A DNA stretch of 64,000 nucleotides, taken from positions 214,029 through 278,028 of the forward strand of contig VXAZ01008028.1 in NCBI GenBank assembly GCA_013399875.1, in the 5' to 3' direction. Origin of the DNA: Gymnorhina tibicen. Taxonomy: Eukaryota > Chordata > Aves > Passeriformes > Artamidae. The stretch's first letter is position 1. Each line of letters opens with the position of its first letter. This document shows, piece by piece, positions 1 through 13,200 of this stretch. The position numbers and the translations under genes were made by a program. The notes under the pieces are model-generated. The model did not search any database. It saw only the letters and a program-made list of their open reading frames with translations, and was not told the DNA's origin.

Positions 1-1723
1 TGCCTCTGAAAAGAACAAACTTCAAATCATCTTTAAGAGCAGCAATTCCCATAAAGTTTTCCCAGTCAAACATTAGAGATTGACTAACCTGTTTTTCCTT
101 TCCTACTGAAAAGATTAAAGTTTGCTGGGGAAGCTAAATTTGCTAGGCAAGTTCGTGGCTTTGCAAAGGAAGATTTGGAGATTTCAGTGTTTGGTTTACT
201 AAAGGAATAAACAGTAGTAATAAAACTCCTTGTGCACATTATTCAAAGCTAGAAAAGCTACCACCTGTCAGGGAGACATTTTTTATATTCTTTGTCGTTA
301 TTTTTCTCTTCGACAGGGAGGGAAACAACCATTTGTGAAAGTTTTGGTAGGCAGCTTTGTAAACAAGACTCTCACCCTCCCGGAATTTCATTTAGATTTC
401 CTGTGCGTTGATACAAAGAGCATCCCTGAGTCATCAGGGAGGAATATCTATCCATCACTATGGACCCATTCCCAACACATGCCACTGACCAGAAGATGGA
501 ATGGTTTGCATCCTCACCCAATTGCTCAAAGCCACCTAGTCACCTGAAAATAGAAGTACTTCATCAATCAGACTATGGACCACCTCTGCTGAAAAGGCTG
601 TGATTGCACTCTCTTTCTTTGATTTATTGAGGACGTGTTGCTACCTTTTAGTGCCTCTCACTGGGATATGACAAGACCCCACATGAAGCTGGTAAAGAGC
701 TTTAAATGAACAAGAATAGCAAGATTTGCAGTGTCTCTAGGGCCCAAAATCTTCATATGATCCTTCTTCTGCCCTTTAGTATGAGAGATCTGACATCTTG
801 ACAGCTTTAATAGATACCCAGGAGGCAGAACAAGAAACGAAGGTCTGCGTAGTCCTTCTTGTCTTTTTTAATATGCTGAGGGATATTAAAACAGTGAAGT
901 AGTAATACCTGGGGCCGAGGGAAATAGGTAACAAGACAGTGCTTTAAAGTAAAATCATAACATTTAGGTAGTGAGACAAAAAACACACCAAGAAATTCAG
1001 TCAGCAGTATCCCTGCCCATCTCAAGTTCTTATTAAAGAATAAAAGAGTCAAATGCTTTGATTTATAATTTCAAAGGTTAAATCTGAGTTACATCTCCTC
1101 AGGGTTTCCTGCTTAATTTTATGTCTTCCGCAATTTACCTTTGCATTTTATTTCTTCTGAAAAATAGCTCTTATAATTAGGTTATTGTCAATACACAGCT
1201 TCATAAATATTCTGGATAAAGTGAATAAAAACAGTAATAGAGAATATAAAAAAAAGAAATCCTGTCCCATATAAACAGCCATTATCCACAGTTAGTAATG
1301 ATAAATATATAAATAACACCATCTATCTTTAATCATAAATAACTTCAGGAAAATTATGGCCCAGCACCGTAATTAATTATTGTAATTAAATTAATGGAAG
1401 TTTAGCAACTGAGTTCAAGGGGATCAGAGCCTGCCTTTTCACAGGGCAATATAAACACTGAAGGATCAGTTTAACCATCAGCAAATAGACCACCTCTGCA
1501 GAGAAACGTGGCCATTGCTTGGCAGGTGAAGTTAACTCTGGGGCTTCAGGCCAGGGAGGGAACGCTTCTTCGCAGGTGACTAAGACAACACATGCAATTA
1601 ACTCTGTGAGTCCTATGGTTAATTAAAAAAAAAGAGAGGCTATCAAGGAAATCCCCCATTCTCACATCTCTTCCCTCCACCCCCAGACCTATAAAGACAT
1701 AGATGAGACAGGAGGTTACTCAC
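1..1723 (-). other. CTNNA2 intron after the alternative exon (partial)
   Basis: AT-rich sequence with no recognisable exon, repeat family or RNA. I looked for the constitutive LDSATSLIQ and C-terminal KKHISPVQALSEF exons in this stretch and did not see them. Confidence 0.8.
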
Positions 1724-1867
1724 CGTTGAGGAGTCACCGCTTCCAGTCTCAAGCGTAGCTCCCTCAGCACAGGTGGGTGGGTGGGTGGAAAGTTGACTAG
1801 CCCTGCCCCCATCTATGACATCACACTCTACCTCATAAAAGGTAGTGAAAGTGCTCTGAACTCCAGT
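1724..1867 (-). CDS. CTNNA2: CTNNA2 alternative neural exon, 144 bases (48 codons)
   Basis: This exon matches the 48-residue insert that distinguishes the long (about 953-residue) alpha-N-catenin isoform from the short (about 905-residue) one. It reads TGVQSTFTTFYEVECDVIDG, then GRASQLSTHPPTCAEGATLE, then TGSGDSST. Its length is exactly a multiple of three and it is phase 0 on both sides, so it can be skipped without frame change. The donor is strong (ACG|GTGAGT). The acceptor is weak: a purine-rich CGGAAATCAG stands between the pyrimidine tract and the exon. The insert follows LIVSG in the actin-binding domain, just after the actin-contacting helix. The insert has no fold that I recognise. 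The sequence THPPTC comes from a four-base CACC tandem repeat inside the exon. Confidence 0.94.
1772..1788 (+). repeat. GGTG tandem repeat inside the coding exon
   Basis: The plus strand reads GGTGGGTGGGTGGGTGG, four units of a 4-base repeat with G-quadruplex potential on the template strand. On the coding strand it gives CCACCC repeats that encode THPPT. A unit of four bases in a coding exon would shift the frame if copy number changed by one. Confidence 0.8.
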
Positions 1868-1919
1868 CTGATTTCCGAGAGATACAGAAAAGAGATAGTG
1901 AGAGAGAGAGCAAGAGAAA
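1868..1919 (-). promoter_or_regulatory. CU-rich splicing-regulatory tract before the alternative exon
   Basis: Read on the minus strand, the 50 bases before the acceptor contain TCTCTTGCTCTCTCTCTCAC, then CTATCTCTTTTCTG and TATCTCTC, followed by the purine-rich GGAAATCAG. Runs of CUCUCU and UCUU-type motifs are established binding sites for the repressor PTBP1 and its neural form PTBP2, which control many neural exons. A repressed, weak 3' splice site upstream of a known brain isoform exon fits this. Binding itself is inferred. Confidence 0.6.
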
Positions 1920-4900
1920 TATTGTGCCGTAGCGTAGAGGTGAGGAGAGAGGGGAACGTGTGCTGAAGGAGCTATGCTTGGCCAAGGACACAGGGCCTCC
2001 TCCACGATGAGTAACCCCACTGGCTGGGGGTTCCTCTCACTCCTTCCCACAGCACAGAGTCAGCCTGCCAGCCCCACAGGGCTTGCTGATTCAAAAGGGG
2101 AAAATTTTTGGCACCTTTTGATGACAACCAGAGAGGATAGAAAGCTCCATCCCAATTAAACGCTGACTGACATCAATCTATTAACCAGATGAATCTGGTC
2201 ATTAGATTCCCAAGTGACTCTATTTTACGTGTGGTTTTGTACAGCCAAACTGCACAAAAACATCCACACCAGTGCAAGCAGCTAAAATTCCTGTGACTAC
2301 AACAGGAATTACACTTGTGTCCCCCCATGCAGAATAAACATCCAATTCACACCTGTGGATTGACCCTTGAGTAGAGCAATCCAGAGGGCTGGGCCTCCTA
2401 CACCACTGCATGAAGGAGGTCAGGAAAAGAATTGTGGTTTTATTGCATTGAAAATGAGAGCTGACAAACTGTGCTGAAAGAACAAGTGAGGGAAGTATAA
2501 AAATTCTGGGCATACATTTATTTACAGAGCACACTTTCAAGTTCCAGAAAATATCAATAAAATTGCAAAGAGGTGATGTTTTCAAAGATGTACATTTTTA
2601 GACAATGGCAGCCATACAGGCTGAGGCACACTTTTTTTTTTTGAAACATCCCAAGGACTGAAACTGGAGGACTTAAAATGGGATATTCAGTCTAATTTAT
2701 TGAAAATGGTATTTTTATCATCCAAATTCTGGAAAAGCAGGTTTGGGAGTAAACATAATTGCTTATACTATCCACTGGGATTTTCTAAATAACCTAGCTG
2801 TAGACTAAAATTGAAAAAAATAGTATATTTTTTTCTGCTACTAAACCTAATTCCATTAAATAAAACTGCTTAGAGAATGGGGGACTATTCAGTGCCAGTA
2901 AAGACTGCTAGCAGAAGATCCTGCCTTTCGGAAGAGGAAAAATAAATACTCCTTAAATCTCTTTTAAGGGTATGTATTATAAGCTTTTTGGTGCTATGAG
3001 GATCATGTGAATTGTAATCTAATCATGATTAGTTTTTCTGTCTTAATAATGATTAATGTGCATTCCCTGCTTGGTCAGTGTGTTCTTTGTTTTTCTCTCC
3101 TTTCCTTCTACTGAAAAAAGGAAGTGTGTGACATGTCTAGTACCAGTCACTCCACCTAACAACAGAAGTCAAGCATTTTCCTTCTTAACCTTCAAAACTT
3201 CTATCATCATGGTTATCCTGCAGTATCTGCAGATGCTGCTTTAAACCAGTGCATTTGTGGATTTAAAAACTCAACGAATGGGTGCCCAGTGGGCGAAATG
3301 AAGAGTTATTGTGGCTGTTAGAGATGAAATGTAACTGCAGGAACACAATGCAAAACTAGGCTGCAGCTGAGGAATGCTAAGTGATGATAGTGCTGTTCAT
3401 AATTTAACTGTTTTCTCTTTACATCATCTCTTGATTTCAAACTATTTTCACTTTTGAAGACAGAGAGGAGGAAAACCTCCTCTGGTCTCCTGTATTGCAT
3501 CGACTCCTTATTAATATTTATGTCTAATGGCCTGCTAAAGAGAAAGGAAAAATCCAATTTTTAAAAGCTTTTATGGTAAAAAGTACCAAGTAGTGTTCAG
3601 TGAATTCATAACTTAGGTAACCTATGGCTTGACTACTGCACCACAGTTGTTTTTGCCAAATAAAGTAGGAACATATTTCGAACTCCTGTGACCACCAGAC
3701 CTCATGAAGCCTAAGCAAGGTTGCTCCTTCTGATAAAGAAAAGGATGTTTAGGGGATATAACCTTAAATATGAGGAAAATTACACATGTAACAGCAGTTC
3801 TCCTAAAGAGAGAGTTTAGAGGGATAAAGAGTTAAATTGTCTTTTATTGGGATGAAACATACGGAAATAGCACAATTAAATCCTGGAAGACGGAATATGG
3901 CCAAGGATATTCTCCAGTAAAAAGATAGGAAATATGGAGAAATATGGAAAATTCCACCATGATAATGTGATATAAACAGTTCAATAGATTGGGTAGCAGA
4001 TTATACCCCAGATGGTATTTTGGGGCTAGTATTGCTTAAATCTGAAATCTTGTTTTGACCTGCTTAGTATGATATCTGTAGTTGATAAAGAGAATATTAA
4101 GTGAAGAGCAAATTTAAGACTGAATTGTGAACATAGACTAGAACACATTACTGAATAAAAGCAGAGAAAGAATACACCTCATGAAAACGTTTTTAAAAAG
4201 TATATGCATTCAAGAAAGTGCAACAATCTTCCAAATGCTCCAAGGAACATGACTAAGATTAATTAAATGAATGCATGGAAATGCAAAGAGACAGTAAATG
4301 AAGATTTTAATATAAAATATTTTCTTAAGGGATGTAAGTTAAGCCTAACAGCATAAGAAAACTATGTGAATGCAGGTCAAGTAATTGATTTAATCACTTG
4401 CACCCAGGCACTAGAAGTCAGCTTAAAGTAAGGGTCCATGTTCAGTCTGACCTCAAAGATCTACTGGGAAAAAAATCCCAGTGTGCTTTCTTTCTTGCTT
4501 GTTTCTTGCTTGAAAGGGGAATGGCGTGGTGGGAAAGGCAGGCACCACACAGGCACCTCTGGCTCCTGTCTGTAAATTTGAGCACAGAGAACCAACCCTG
4601 CAGAAGCATTACCCAGACTGGTACAGACACAGGAGGTAAAAATGGATGGATTGCAAGGAAGTGAAACGAGAGCTTGAAAAGGCCAGGTAAAAATGCCAAA
4701 GTGACACATTTCATAAAAGTCTGAGAGCTTAACACAGACACACCTCTGACCCAAAGAGGGCCAGCTGCTGTAGGACATCGGCATGATGGATAAGTGGGAA
4801 AATCCTTTTTGTACATTATCTGTCATAGTTAAGGAATGATGAAATATGGAACATCCTACCTGACACTGAGTAAAGCTGTAACTTCCCTAACTTTCTGACA

Positions 4901-7900
4901 ATGGAAATGTTGAATCAAGTTGCAGGTATAAAAAGGGGATTAAAATGTTTCTGCAGTCTTTTGGCTCAGATATTGATGCTCTAATCCAGTTTTACAGAGT
5001 CCTAATTTGGTCTTTGATGAGATTTAGGACACGTTACTTGTTTACTTCATCTCAGTTTCTAGATATACTATTACCTACCTGGTAACCCAGTTCACAAGGT
5101 TTTGATGGTGTATTAGTCAGAATCAGAAAGAACCGATGCTAAAAGAAAGCATTTGGGAATATCTAACAGTAAGAGGTTAGGATTGATTTTTCTGGTACTG
5201 GATAGTTTTTACTTTGACTTCATATCAATGTCTTAAATACATTATACAAAACAACCCCTTTTTGTCGATGCAGCTGCTTATCAGTCCTGTAAGATTAGAT
5301 GTGATAACAGAACTATTCTTCCTTTGCTCCTATGATGTAGATAAATAATTTTAATAATAGTATGTCCCAAGTGTGGAAGAAAATATTTCAGAGGTTAAAG
5401 ATAGAAGGCAACTTTTAACCTTCCTCACTCAGTTTGCTCTCTTTCTAAAGGCCATTATGACCTACCACCTTTAACAGAAACACACCTCTTTTTTGAGTTT
5501 TATAAAATACTTGGTTGTAAGCTGTTCTGTTCAGTATTTGCAGTTGATTTTGCGCAGGCTGGCAACACCTGTTGATGTTTTCCCTTGAGGGCACATCTTC
5601 TTGTCTGGGACTGGTTCTACATGTGTTACTCATCTACAACTCCAGTTGTCAAGAAGTATAATTAAAGTCAAAGGAACTGATGAGTCTGAACTTTAGTTGT
5701 TATTCTTTTAATATCTGCAAAAGCACCATCTGATGGTACTTTTAGAAGTGGGATTTAGTGTCACCACTTTCCAACTCAAGGAGCTAAATAATTGCAAGAG
5801 TAACAAGATATACTTCTGTATAAGAAACATAATCCAAAATTTCCTGTTGTGGGTTAAATCTGTCATTATTCAGATGGGAAATTCATTCCCCATAATTTCA
5901 TGTGCAAGAAACAAACCTCAGTTTCATTTAAAGCCTTGGGATGAACCTATTAGCAAATCTATGCTGTGCATTAGGGAGGCCAACTGAGAATGCCCCAGGG
6001 GAAAGGAATTCTTATTTAATACAAAATGGTGACACTTGGTTCCAAACCATCTCTTCCAAAGGCAGTAAGACAGGAAAAGAAGTGAACATCAGATAGCACC
6101 AAAGTCCTCTCTTTCTTTAGAGTAATTCTTACAGCAATTATTTTTTAGGACCATATCTTAGGGTGTGTTAGAATGGTCTTTGAGCCTTGCTAATTATTGC
6201 AGGGCTGGTGCAATCTGTGTATCACAAAGCCATTATATTCCCATTTTCTTGGCAACTCATTCAGCATGGCCTGGAATAGGAAAACAGGCTGAAGTGAAGC
6301 TGTAACTACTGCAGCAGGCGAGCTTGGAATTTTTGAGTGGCTACTATTTTTAAAGCAAATGCAGTATGCAATGAAGCACATACAACAGTATTTCCTTCAA
6401 TTCTCTAATCTTTTTCTATGGTCGTATTTGTTTCAAGCCTCAGTCTTGAATCTGCAACATTTTGTGTTGTTTTCAAGGAATTAAATGGCTTAATACTGTT
6501 TGGTATCAGAAACGCTTTTCTTTGCAGAAAATTCTTCTAATGAGAAATTTCAATAAATGTAGTCTTCACAAATGCATGAATATTAGTCACCTGATAAAGC
6601 ACAAGAGCATGTTCCCTGGAGCCAAAATGCTTCTTAATAAGGACAAAAGTCTGACCTGTCTAAATTTAAACCTACTGAATGCAGACATATAGATAGTGTG
6701 CGTGCTTCTTGTCTCCATGAATATATTCTAATGAAGACAAGTGCAGTGTAATTTTGCTTTGCAAATTAAATTCTAGATAACATCTTTCCATTTATGCAGG
6801 ATATATCGTTTCATATTTATGTGTTTACACATGCATTTATATAAAATGAGGTATCTTCTTAGTCTTAAAAATAGCCTTATATAAAAAAATTGGCACTTCA
6901 AAAGAACCGAGATTATTGTACGAAAAATATTTTCTTGTTGGATTTTTCAGTTGTGTCTTGAGCTTCGTTCATCTGCTTTTCCCTACATAAACTCTGCCTG
7001 CCACCATCCACCTTCTTTGAAGGAATGGCCATCCACTAATAAAAATAAATTAACCTTTCCAGAGGCTTCTGCACAGTTGTTTCTGTGGATCACAGTTATG
7101 ATCCCCCTGATGCCCAAGGCTCAGGGTGTGCACTATCATCCAATCCAGCACCTTTTATAAAGGCGTAACCCTGTGAACTCCCTGACACAGGAACAAGATC
7201 CTGTGGGATCTTTCACTTGGCTGAATCAAAACGCTGTACAAATGTCCCTTTAAAGAGACCTCTGGAGGACTCTCGTACAACTTTTGACTTGCATAAACTC
7301 CCTGGTCTGCTGGTCCATGCTGCCCTTACTGGGATGCAGCAGGTAAGCTATATATAACAAACTAAATTCTTATTACTGTCAAATATTTGGGAGAGGTATT
7401 GCAAATGGCTTTAGAGCCACTACAGATACATCTATTTATTCCCTTTTTGTTTTAAATTAATCTTTAAGATGTTTCATAGGATAATTAGGAATTCTTCACT
7501 GTTTTAACTTTGAGAAAGCCCTAAGACAGTGCTTCCATAAAATACATAATATATAATGAATATATGACCATGAGGGATTTTATCAGCACTCATTTTGATT
7601 AACCTGCATAACTCACTGGTGCCTTTGTCCTTTAGGAGTAGTAAATTGATTCAGTGTCAGGATGATAAATTTTTTATATTACCACATCATCAGGTAGCTC
7701 CTTCTTGGACAGTGTACTGAGGGACATTCTGTGCCAGCAGGAGTTGGAGACTCCTATATTAGTCAGTTCAAAAAAATTGTTCCAGGTAAGGGTTTATCCA
7801 AACCTGTGTAAGTATATATGTTTCACATAGCCATATATTTTGGAACAGAGTACACTTACTATGGCTTTATGTCACCTTCACACTTATCAATATATCTGCA

Positions 7901-8356
7901 TACATTCAAACACTTATGCAGAGGTTACTTAAATATATCTCCAACCCAAACTGTCCAGCTGAAACATCTCTCTCTATTTTTCATATCTTTAAAGTCTCCC
8001 AAAGCAGATGACATGAGCTAGTTGGATACACAGTGTAGATCAAGATCTCTCACTTTCCCCACCCAGCCCCAGCCTTCCTGTCCTGGAAGCTGTTTTTGCA
8101 CATTGCCAAAATAAAGACCCTAAGTTTTTATTTTCTCTCCTGCTTGTTGTATTAGGAAAGTAGAGATTATTGTGGAGCTCAACCAACTTTATGGTCCTGA
8201 CTTTATCTCAGTCCTTTCCCAACATTACAATTCTTTGATTTCATACTCCTATCTTGCTTTTAGTTTGGCTTTCTTCCTCTGACCATTTCATATCTCCTAT
8301 TTTTTTTTGCTTACTTCCTTATTATTTCCTAAGTGCTGTCCTTTACCCTGTGCTTC

Positions 8357-9170
8357 CACCGAATCACAAGATCAACTAGGTTGAAAAAGACCTCTGAGCT
8401 CATTGAGTTCATCCTATGACCCAGCATCACCATGGCATTGACTGCCACGTTTAGTCTTTCCTTAAACACCTCCAGGAATGGTGACTCCACCACCTCCCTG
8501 GGCAGCCCATTCCAATGTCTAGTTACCCATTCTGTGAAGAAATCCCTCCTAATGTCCAACCTAAACCTCCTCTGGCACAGCTTAAGACAGTGCCCAGTCA
8601 TACTGTGGCTGGTTTCCTGGGAGACGGGGAGAATCCCCTCCCTCCCCTGCTGCCCACGCTGCTTTGGATGCAGCCCAGCACCCGTGTGGTTTCTGGGCTG
8701 CCAGTGCACATTACTGGGTCATGTGGAGCTTTTCATCAACCAACATCCCCCGGCTCTTCTTCTCAGGGCTGCTCTCAGTCCATTCTCCTCCCAGCCTGTG
8801 TTTGTGCCTGGCATTGCCCTGACACAGGTGCAGGACCCTGCATTTGGCCTTGCTGAACGTCATGAGGTTCTTACAGACCCACCTCTCCAGCCTGTCCAGG
8901 TCCCTCAGGATGACATCCCTCCCCTAATTGTGTCAGTGGCACCACACAGCTCGGTGTTGTCACAAAACTTGCTGAGGGTGCACTTGATCCCACAGTCCAT
9001 GTCACTGACAAAGATGTTAAACAGTGCCAGTCCCAACACTGACTCCTGAGGAACACACTCATCCCTGGTGTCCACTTGGACAGTGAGCCCTTCACTACAA
9101 CTCTCTGAGTGTGACCACGCAGCCAACTCCTTGTCCACTTCTCTACAGCTTAGAGACAAGGATTTGTGCA
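8357..9170 (-). mobile_element. CR1 LINE, 5'-truncated, 3' portion of ORF2
   Basis: On the plus strand the sequence begins GAATCACAAGATCAACTAGG and runs through the typical reverse complement of avian CR1, including CTGTGAAGAAATCCCTCCTA. Read on the minus strand it retains reverse transcriptase remnants: [20 protein letters not shown], then GIKCTLSKF followed by CDNTEL. In active CR1 that last stretch carries the catalytic FADDTKL motif, so the alanine and one catalytic aspartate are lost. Several frame breaks follow. It is an old, inactive copy lying in the same orientation as CTNNA2. Confidence 0.9.
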
Positions 9171-9402
9171 GCAGTTGTTCCATTTCTATTATAAATTTAT
9201 AGCAAAACTCATTTTGTCATTAGCTGAGTAACTTTTTTGCACTCCTGAGAATCTTGAAGAAAAGGAACCGAACAGTTTTGTCAGTTCACCAACTCTCCCT
9301 TCAGGAAACTTTCTTTCACATAATGCTAAATTCTTGCCTGGTTCAGGAGAATTAAATCGCTCTCTGTTTACCAAACTCCAAATCAACACTTTGTCCATTC
9401 TG

Positions 9403-9438
9403 TTAAGCATTTTAAATGTATTTTAAGCATTTTAAATG
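9403..9438. repeat. Direct duplication of 16 bases
   Basis: TTAAGCATTTTAAATG occurs at 9403-9418 and again at 9423-9438, four bases apart. It is a small local duplication with no evident function. Confidence 0.85.
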
Positions 9439-10156
9439 CAAAGGTTCTCTCTGATTGCCAACTTTGTTTTAAAGGAAAACACGCCAGAAAGGCGGGGTTT
9501 TTTTACTCTTAAGCAACTGTTTGGGTACATGCTCTTAATCCAAATTCAATGAAAGATGGCCTTGCTCATTTTTAATAACAGGTGAACTTCAAATTACCTG
9601 ATTTTTCTTTGAGTCTACAGAATTAATAAGTAGGAATGTGATACTTCACTGCCCACATGATACCAACTTGCTTTTACAGTACAAGGTAGTTTAGAGTGAT
9701 TCAGCCTTAATTGAAAGAAAAGTAGGACATTTAAGCCATTTTTATTAGATGCAAGATCTGTAGGTAGAACTGATTGGGAAACTGCTGCTGAGCTCACCTG
9801 AAATAACTGCTGGATGCTCACTGTTATTCTCTGATAAATAATGAGGCTCATGCATGTTTGATGAGGACTGGCTCTTTCTGGTTACCTTACTCTTATCACT
9901 GATCACAAATAAACATATAATTATTTTGCAGTATATCATGTATCTGTTCATACTTTTATGTATCCTCCCTCCCAGTCCAGGTGTTATGTCAATTTTCATC
10001 ATGTCTTACCCAAAATTAACAGGGTGGCTCCAGCCCTTTTACCTTCCTGTTCCTGCCAAATTCCTCAATTAAATTCACCAAGCAAGAACTCCTTGATAAA
10101 CTCACAATCTTAACTAAACTGTCTTGCACCTTCAACAGAATATAGGACTCATTCTC

Positions 10157-10203
10157 TGGGTATCACAGTTGAGCCCAGAGTTGTTGGGTATCACAGTTGA
10201 GCC
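10157..10203. repeat. Direct duplication, 28-base period
   Basis: TGGGTATCACAGTTGAGCC occurs at 10157-10175 and 10185-10203, so a 28-base unit is partly duplicated. This is a local tandem duplication within an intron. Confidence 0.85.
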
Positions 10204-13200
10204 TGTTGTGTTAAGATAAACAGGACTTGGAAAATAACAGCAAACTGGATCCAGCTAAAGTGTATGTTTGGAGTGTGCTTTAGCTATTGATTCCATATTT
10301 TTGGACAGTGTTCAAAGGCACGTGGCTGCTATTCTGTACAGCCCTGCATATCTATCTAGTTCAGAAGTTTAAGACTCTGGCAAATTTTCTGATAATACAG
10401 CTGATTTTATCTGTAGAGCTCTAAATCAAACCTGAACGTGATAAGGAGCTGCCTCGGATAAGGGATTTTCTTAAATTCTGCTCAGTCTAATCCTACAGGA
10501 AAAACTGTGGGAAATCTACTAACATAAACAAGAACTTTAAAATTGCAAGCTCACAGCCTAAATGGGTAGTAGGTAAATGAGCTGATCCAGCTTCTGAGCA
10601 GCAGTAAACAGAACAAGTGGATATTTGTTTTAGAATAGGAAATGAATATATAGATTTGTTTTACTGTAATTCTCTTGCTAACAAGAGGCAGACAGGAATG
10701 CTAAAAAAATAAAGCAGCCCTAGAATTAGAAGTCTGATTTTTTTATCCCAATAAGAAACATCATCATTAAAAGCAACTCCATTGAACAAAAGTAGCTCCC
10801 ACAAAAAGGCAAGACCATCAGCAAGAGCTAAGTATATGTAAATGGGATTTACTTCACTGAGAGTCGTGTACTCCTCAGAGGATTCATTCCAATACAATAC
10901 TGCAAGTGATTATGAAGCAAATATGCATTACCTTAAATAAACTAAAGCAAGAGACAAAGCAAATTATTTTGAAGTGCTTTTGCTCTGTAATTTCATTAAA
11001 TGAGGTTGTTTATTCTCAGGGAGGAACTAGAAATTGAATATTGAAATCTAAAATTACAGGAACATATATCTGTGTATGGACCAAGGTCAAAGAGAGTTTT
11101 ATTAGGAACAAGGATATCATCTACACAGTTAGAAATATTTTTTAAGTCTTCTGCAATTTTTGATATTAATTTCTTTTTGCTTTTATCTAACATCCTCCTC
11201 ACCATTTTTTGTTACTTTCTTCCCTGCAATCTTTTTTGGGTTTTCAGGGCTCCTCACTAAAGAACTGGTATCAGGTTTTTCCTCATTTTACTTTTCAAAA
11301 CTCCACTGGAATCAGGAATTAAGAGTCTCACCTTAGAACATGTCAATAGACGGTCTAAATTGTCCTTGCCCTGTTAATATTAATGAGGAATTAGCTGATG
11401 TGAGCTAACTCCCAACTGCCAGGCCTTACTCAACTGGTAAAAATAATTTTGCTATCTGCATGGAGGGAGTCTGATGGGAAAGATCAAAGGAGAAAAAAGA
11501 GCAGAGGCGAGAAGGAATGGGAGAAAGGAAAGGGAAAACAACAATGGGTTCTTTACTGAAATAATTTACAATTCAGGACTGTGACATTTTCTTACTTTTT
11601 GATCTGTTTTCCTATTTGCAGCAAAGTCACTGATGCCAAAAAGGACCCTTCATATGCTATGCTAGAATCATATCAATCTATAGAGGAAAAAGCAAACAAG
11701 ATCAGCTTTATGCTTATTTTCAGAGATAAACCATACTGAACTACTGAATCTTGGGGGAAAAAAAAGAAATAGAAGTTTCATCAAAAGATATACGGCCCAT
11801 TAAATGTTATGAACACAGTATTTTTGAAGTTGTTGCAACATATTTTTCTCTTACAAAACTGTAAAACTGTGGGGTGGCTTTCATCTGTCTTTTAGCTTTT
11901 AATTGGTTTTATGTCTCTTTCCTTTTTATATAAATATGCATACACCCACACAAAGATCCAAACATACATATGCATACATTCATTCAATTTATAAATATTG
12001 ATTAATATTCTTAATAATGAAAAAAATCAAGCAGAGATTCTACTCCCCATAATAGTCCTGAATCGTAAGTCATCTTTTGGATCGATCTGAATTGTATTGT
12101 GGTTCTTTGTAAACACAGTAGTAAATTACAATATTGTAATAGTTGTCATGGTGCTTGATATTCACATCAAAACAAATATAGCACAATCACAGGAACTTAC
12201 TTCTGTAGGCACAGGTTGGGAAGCTTGAGTTCTGAACTTCTATAGCACTTCTAACATTGTACTGTATGCAAGTTGCCAAATAATGGTATTTCATTTTGGT
12301 ATAAATAAAATACTGTTTATTTGTAATTGGCTATCCAAGAGAGAATGAAGAAGAAGATGGAAGCAGAAGCAGCAAGTAGACAAGCAGATGTGGATGTGCA
12401 CTTGGATACCAGACCTCTGGATAGCAAAGGAGCATACAGTACCCAGTACCTTGAAGATCAACAGCTCAGAAAACACTGTCAGGAAAGCTCTGCACTGACT
12501 GTGTCATGTCAGATCACAAGATAATGCTCTCACAAAGGGATGCCCAGGAGTTCAGCTCACTATACCTCCTCCTGTTCAGAGCACCAGCAGAAGAAGCAAG
12601 CTGGGCAATCTTCACATTTTCTATAGGCCAGTTTTACCAAGCCTTTGGAACAGACCCAAATAATTTCCATGGTTGAAGCTCATTTTGCCTTTGAGACTGA
12701 CTGTGAAAACCCCACCAAACAGAAACACAATGGTGATGGAGCCTGGGAAGCAGCGGGTGCCAACAATGCCAGACTGGAATGATGAACTCAAGCGGTTTGG
12801 CCACTCATAATTCCACAACGGATGGGGATGTTCCAGGAACGACGAGATGCTCAAGGTTCACAATGGCTTATTCAGCATCCACAAACACTGAATAAAGAGA
12901 CTCGAAAAAAGAAACACACACAACCACAAAAGCCAAGCTGGGAGAAGCACTGATTCAGGGAATTGTTTTAGAGAGATGAACATGACAACTCAATGGGTAT
13001 GAAAGGCTGGACCCAGATGGCAGGAGGTAAGAAAAGATCATAGCAATTACGATGCAGCATAGCTGTCAGTGATACAAGGGCAGATCACGCCGTTGCTGTC
13101 AGGAAAATGGAAGAGGATCTTTTCATTGCTGTGGGAAGATCAAGGTATTAAAATTACATACGTACATACATCAAGAAGTGAGGACCAATTGCAGGACAGA

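Noticed and set aside
230..547. Plus-strand 105-residue frame near the left edge, considered as a possible exon
   Set aside because: It does not match any alpha-catenin segment and lies on the opposite strand to the gene.
8432..9049. Longest plus-strand open frame, 205 residues
   Set aside because: It lies antisense within a CR1 copy and is a shadow of the retrotransposon rather than a gene.
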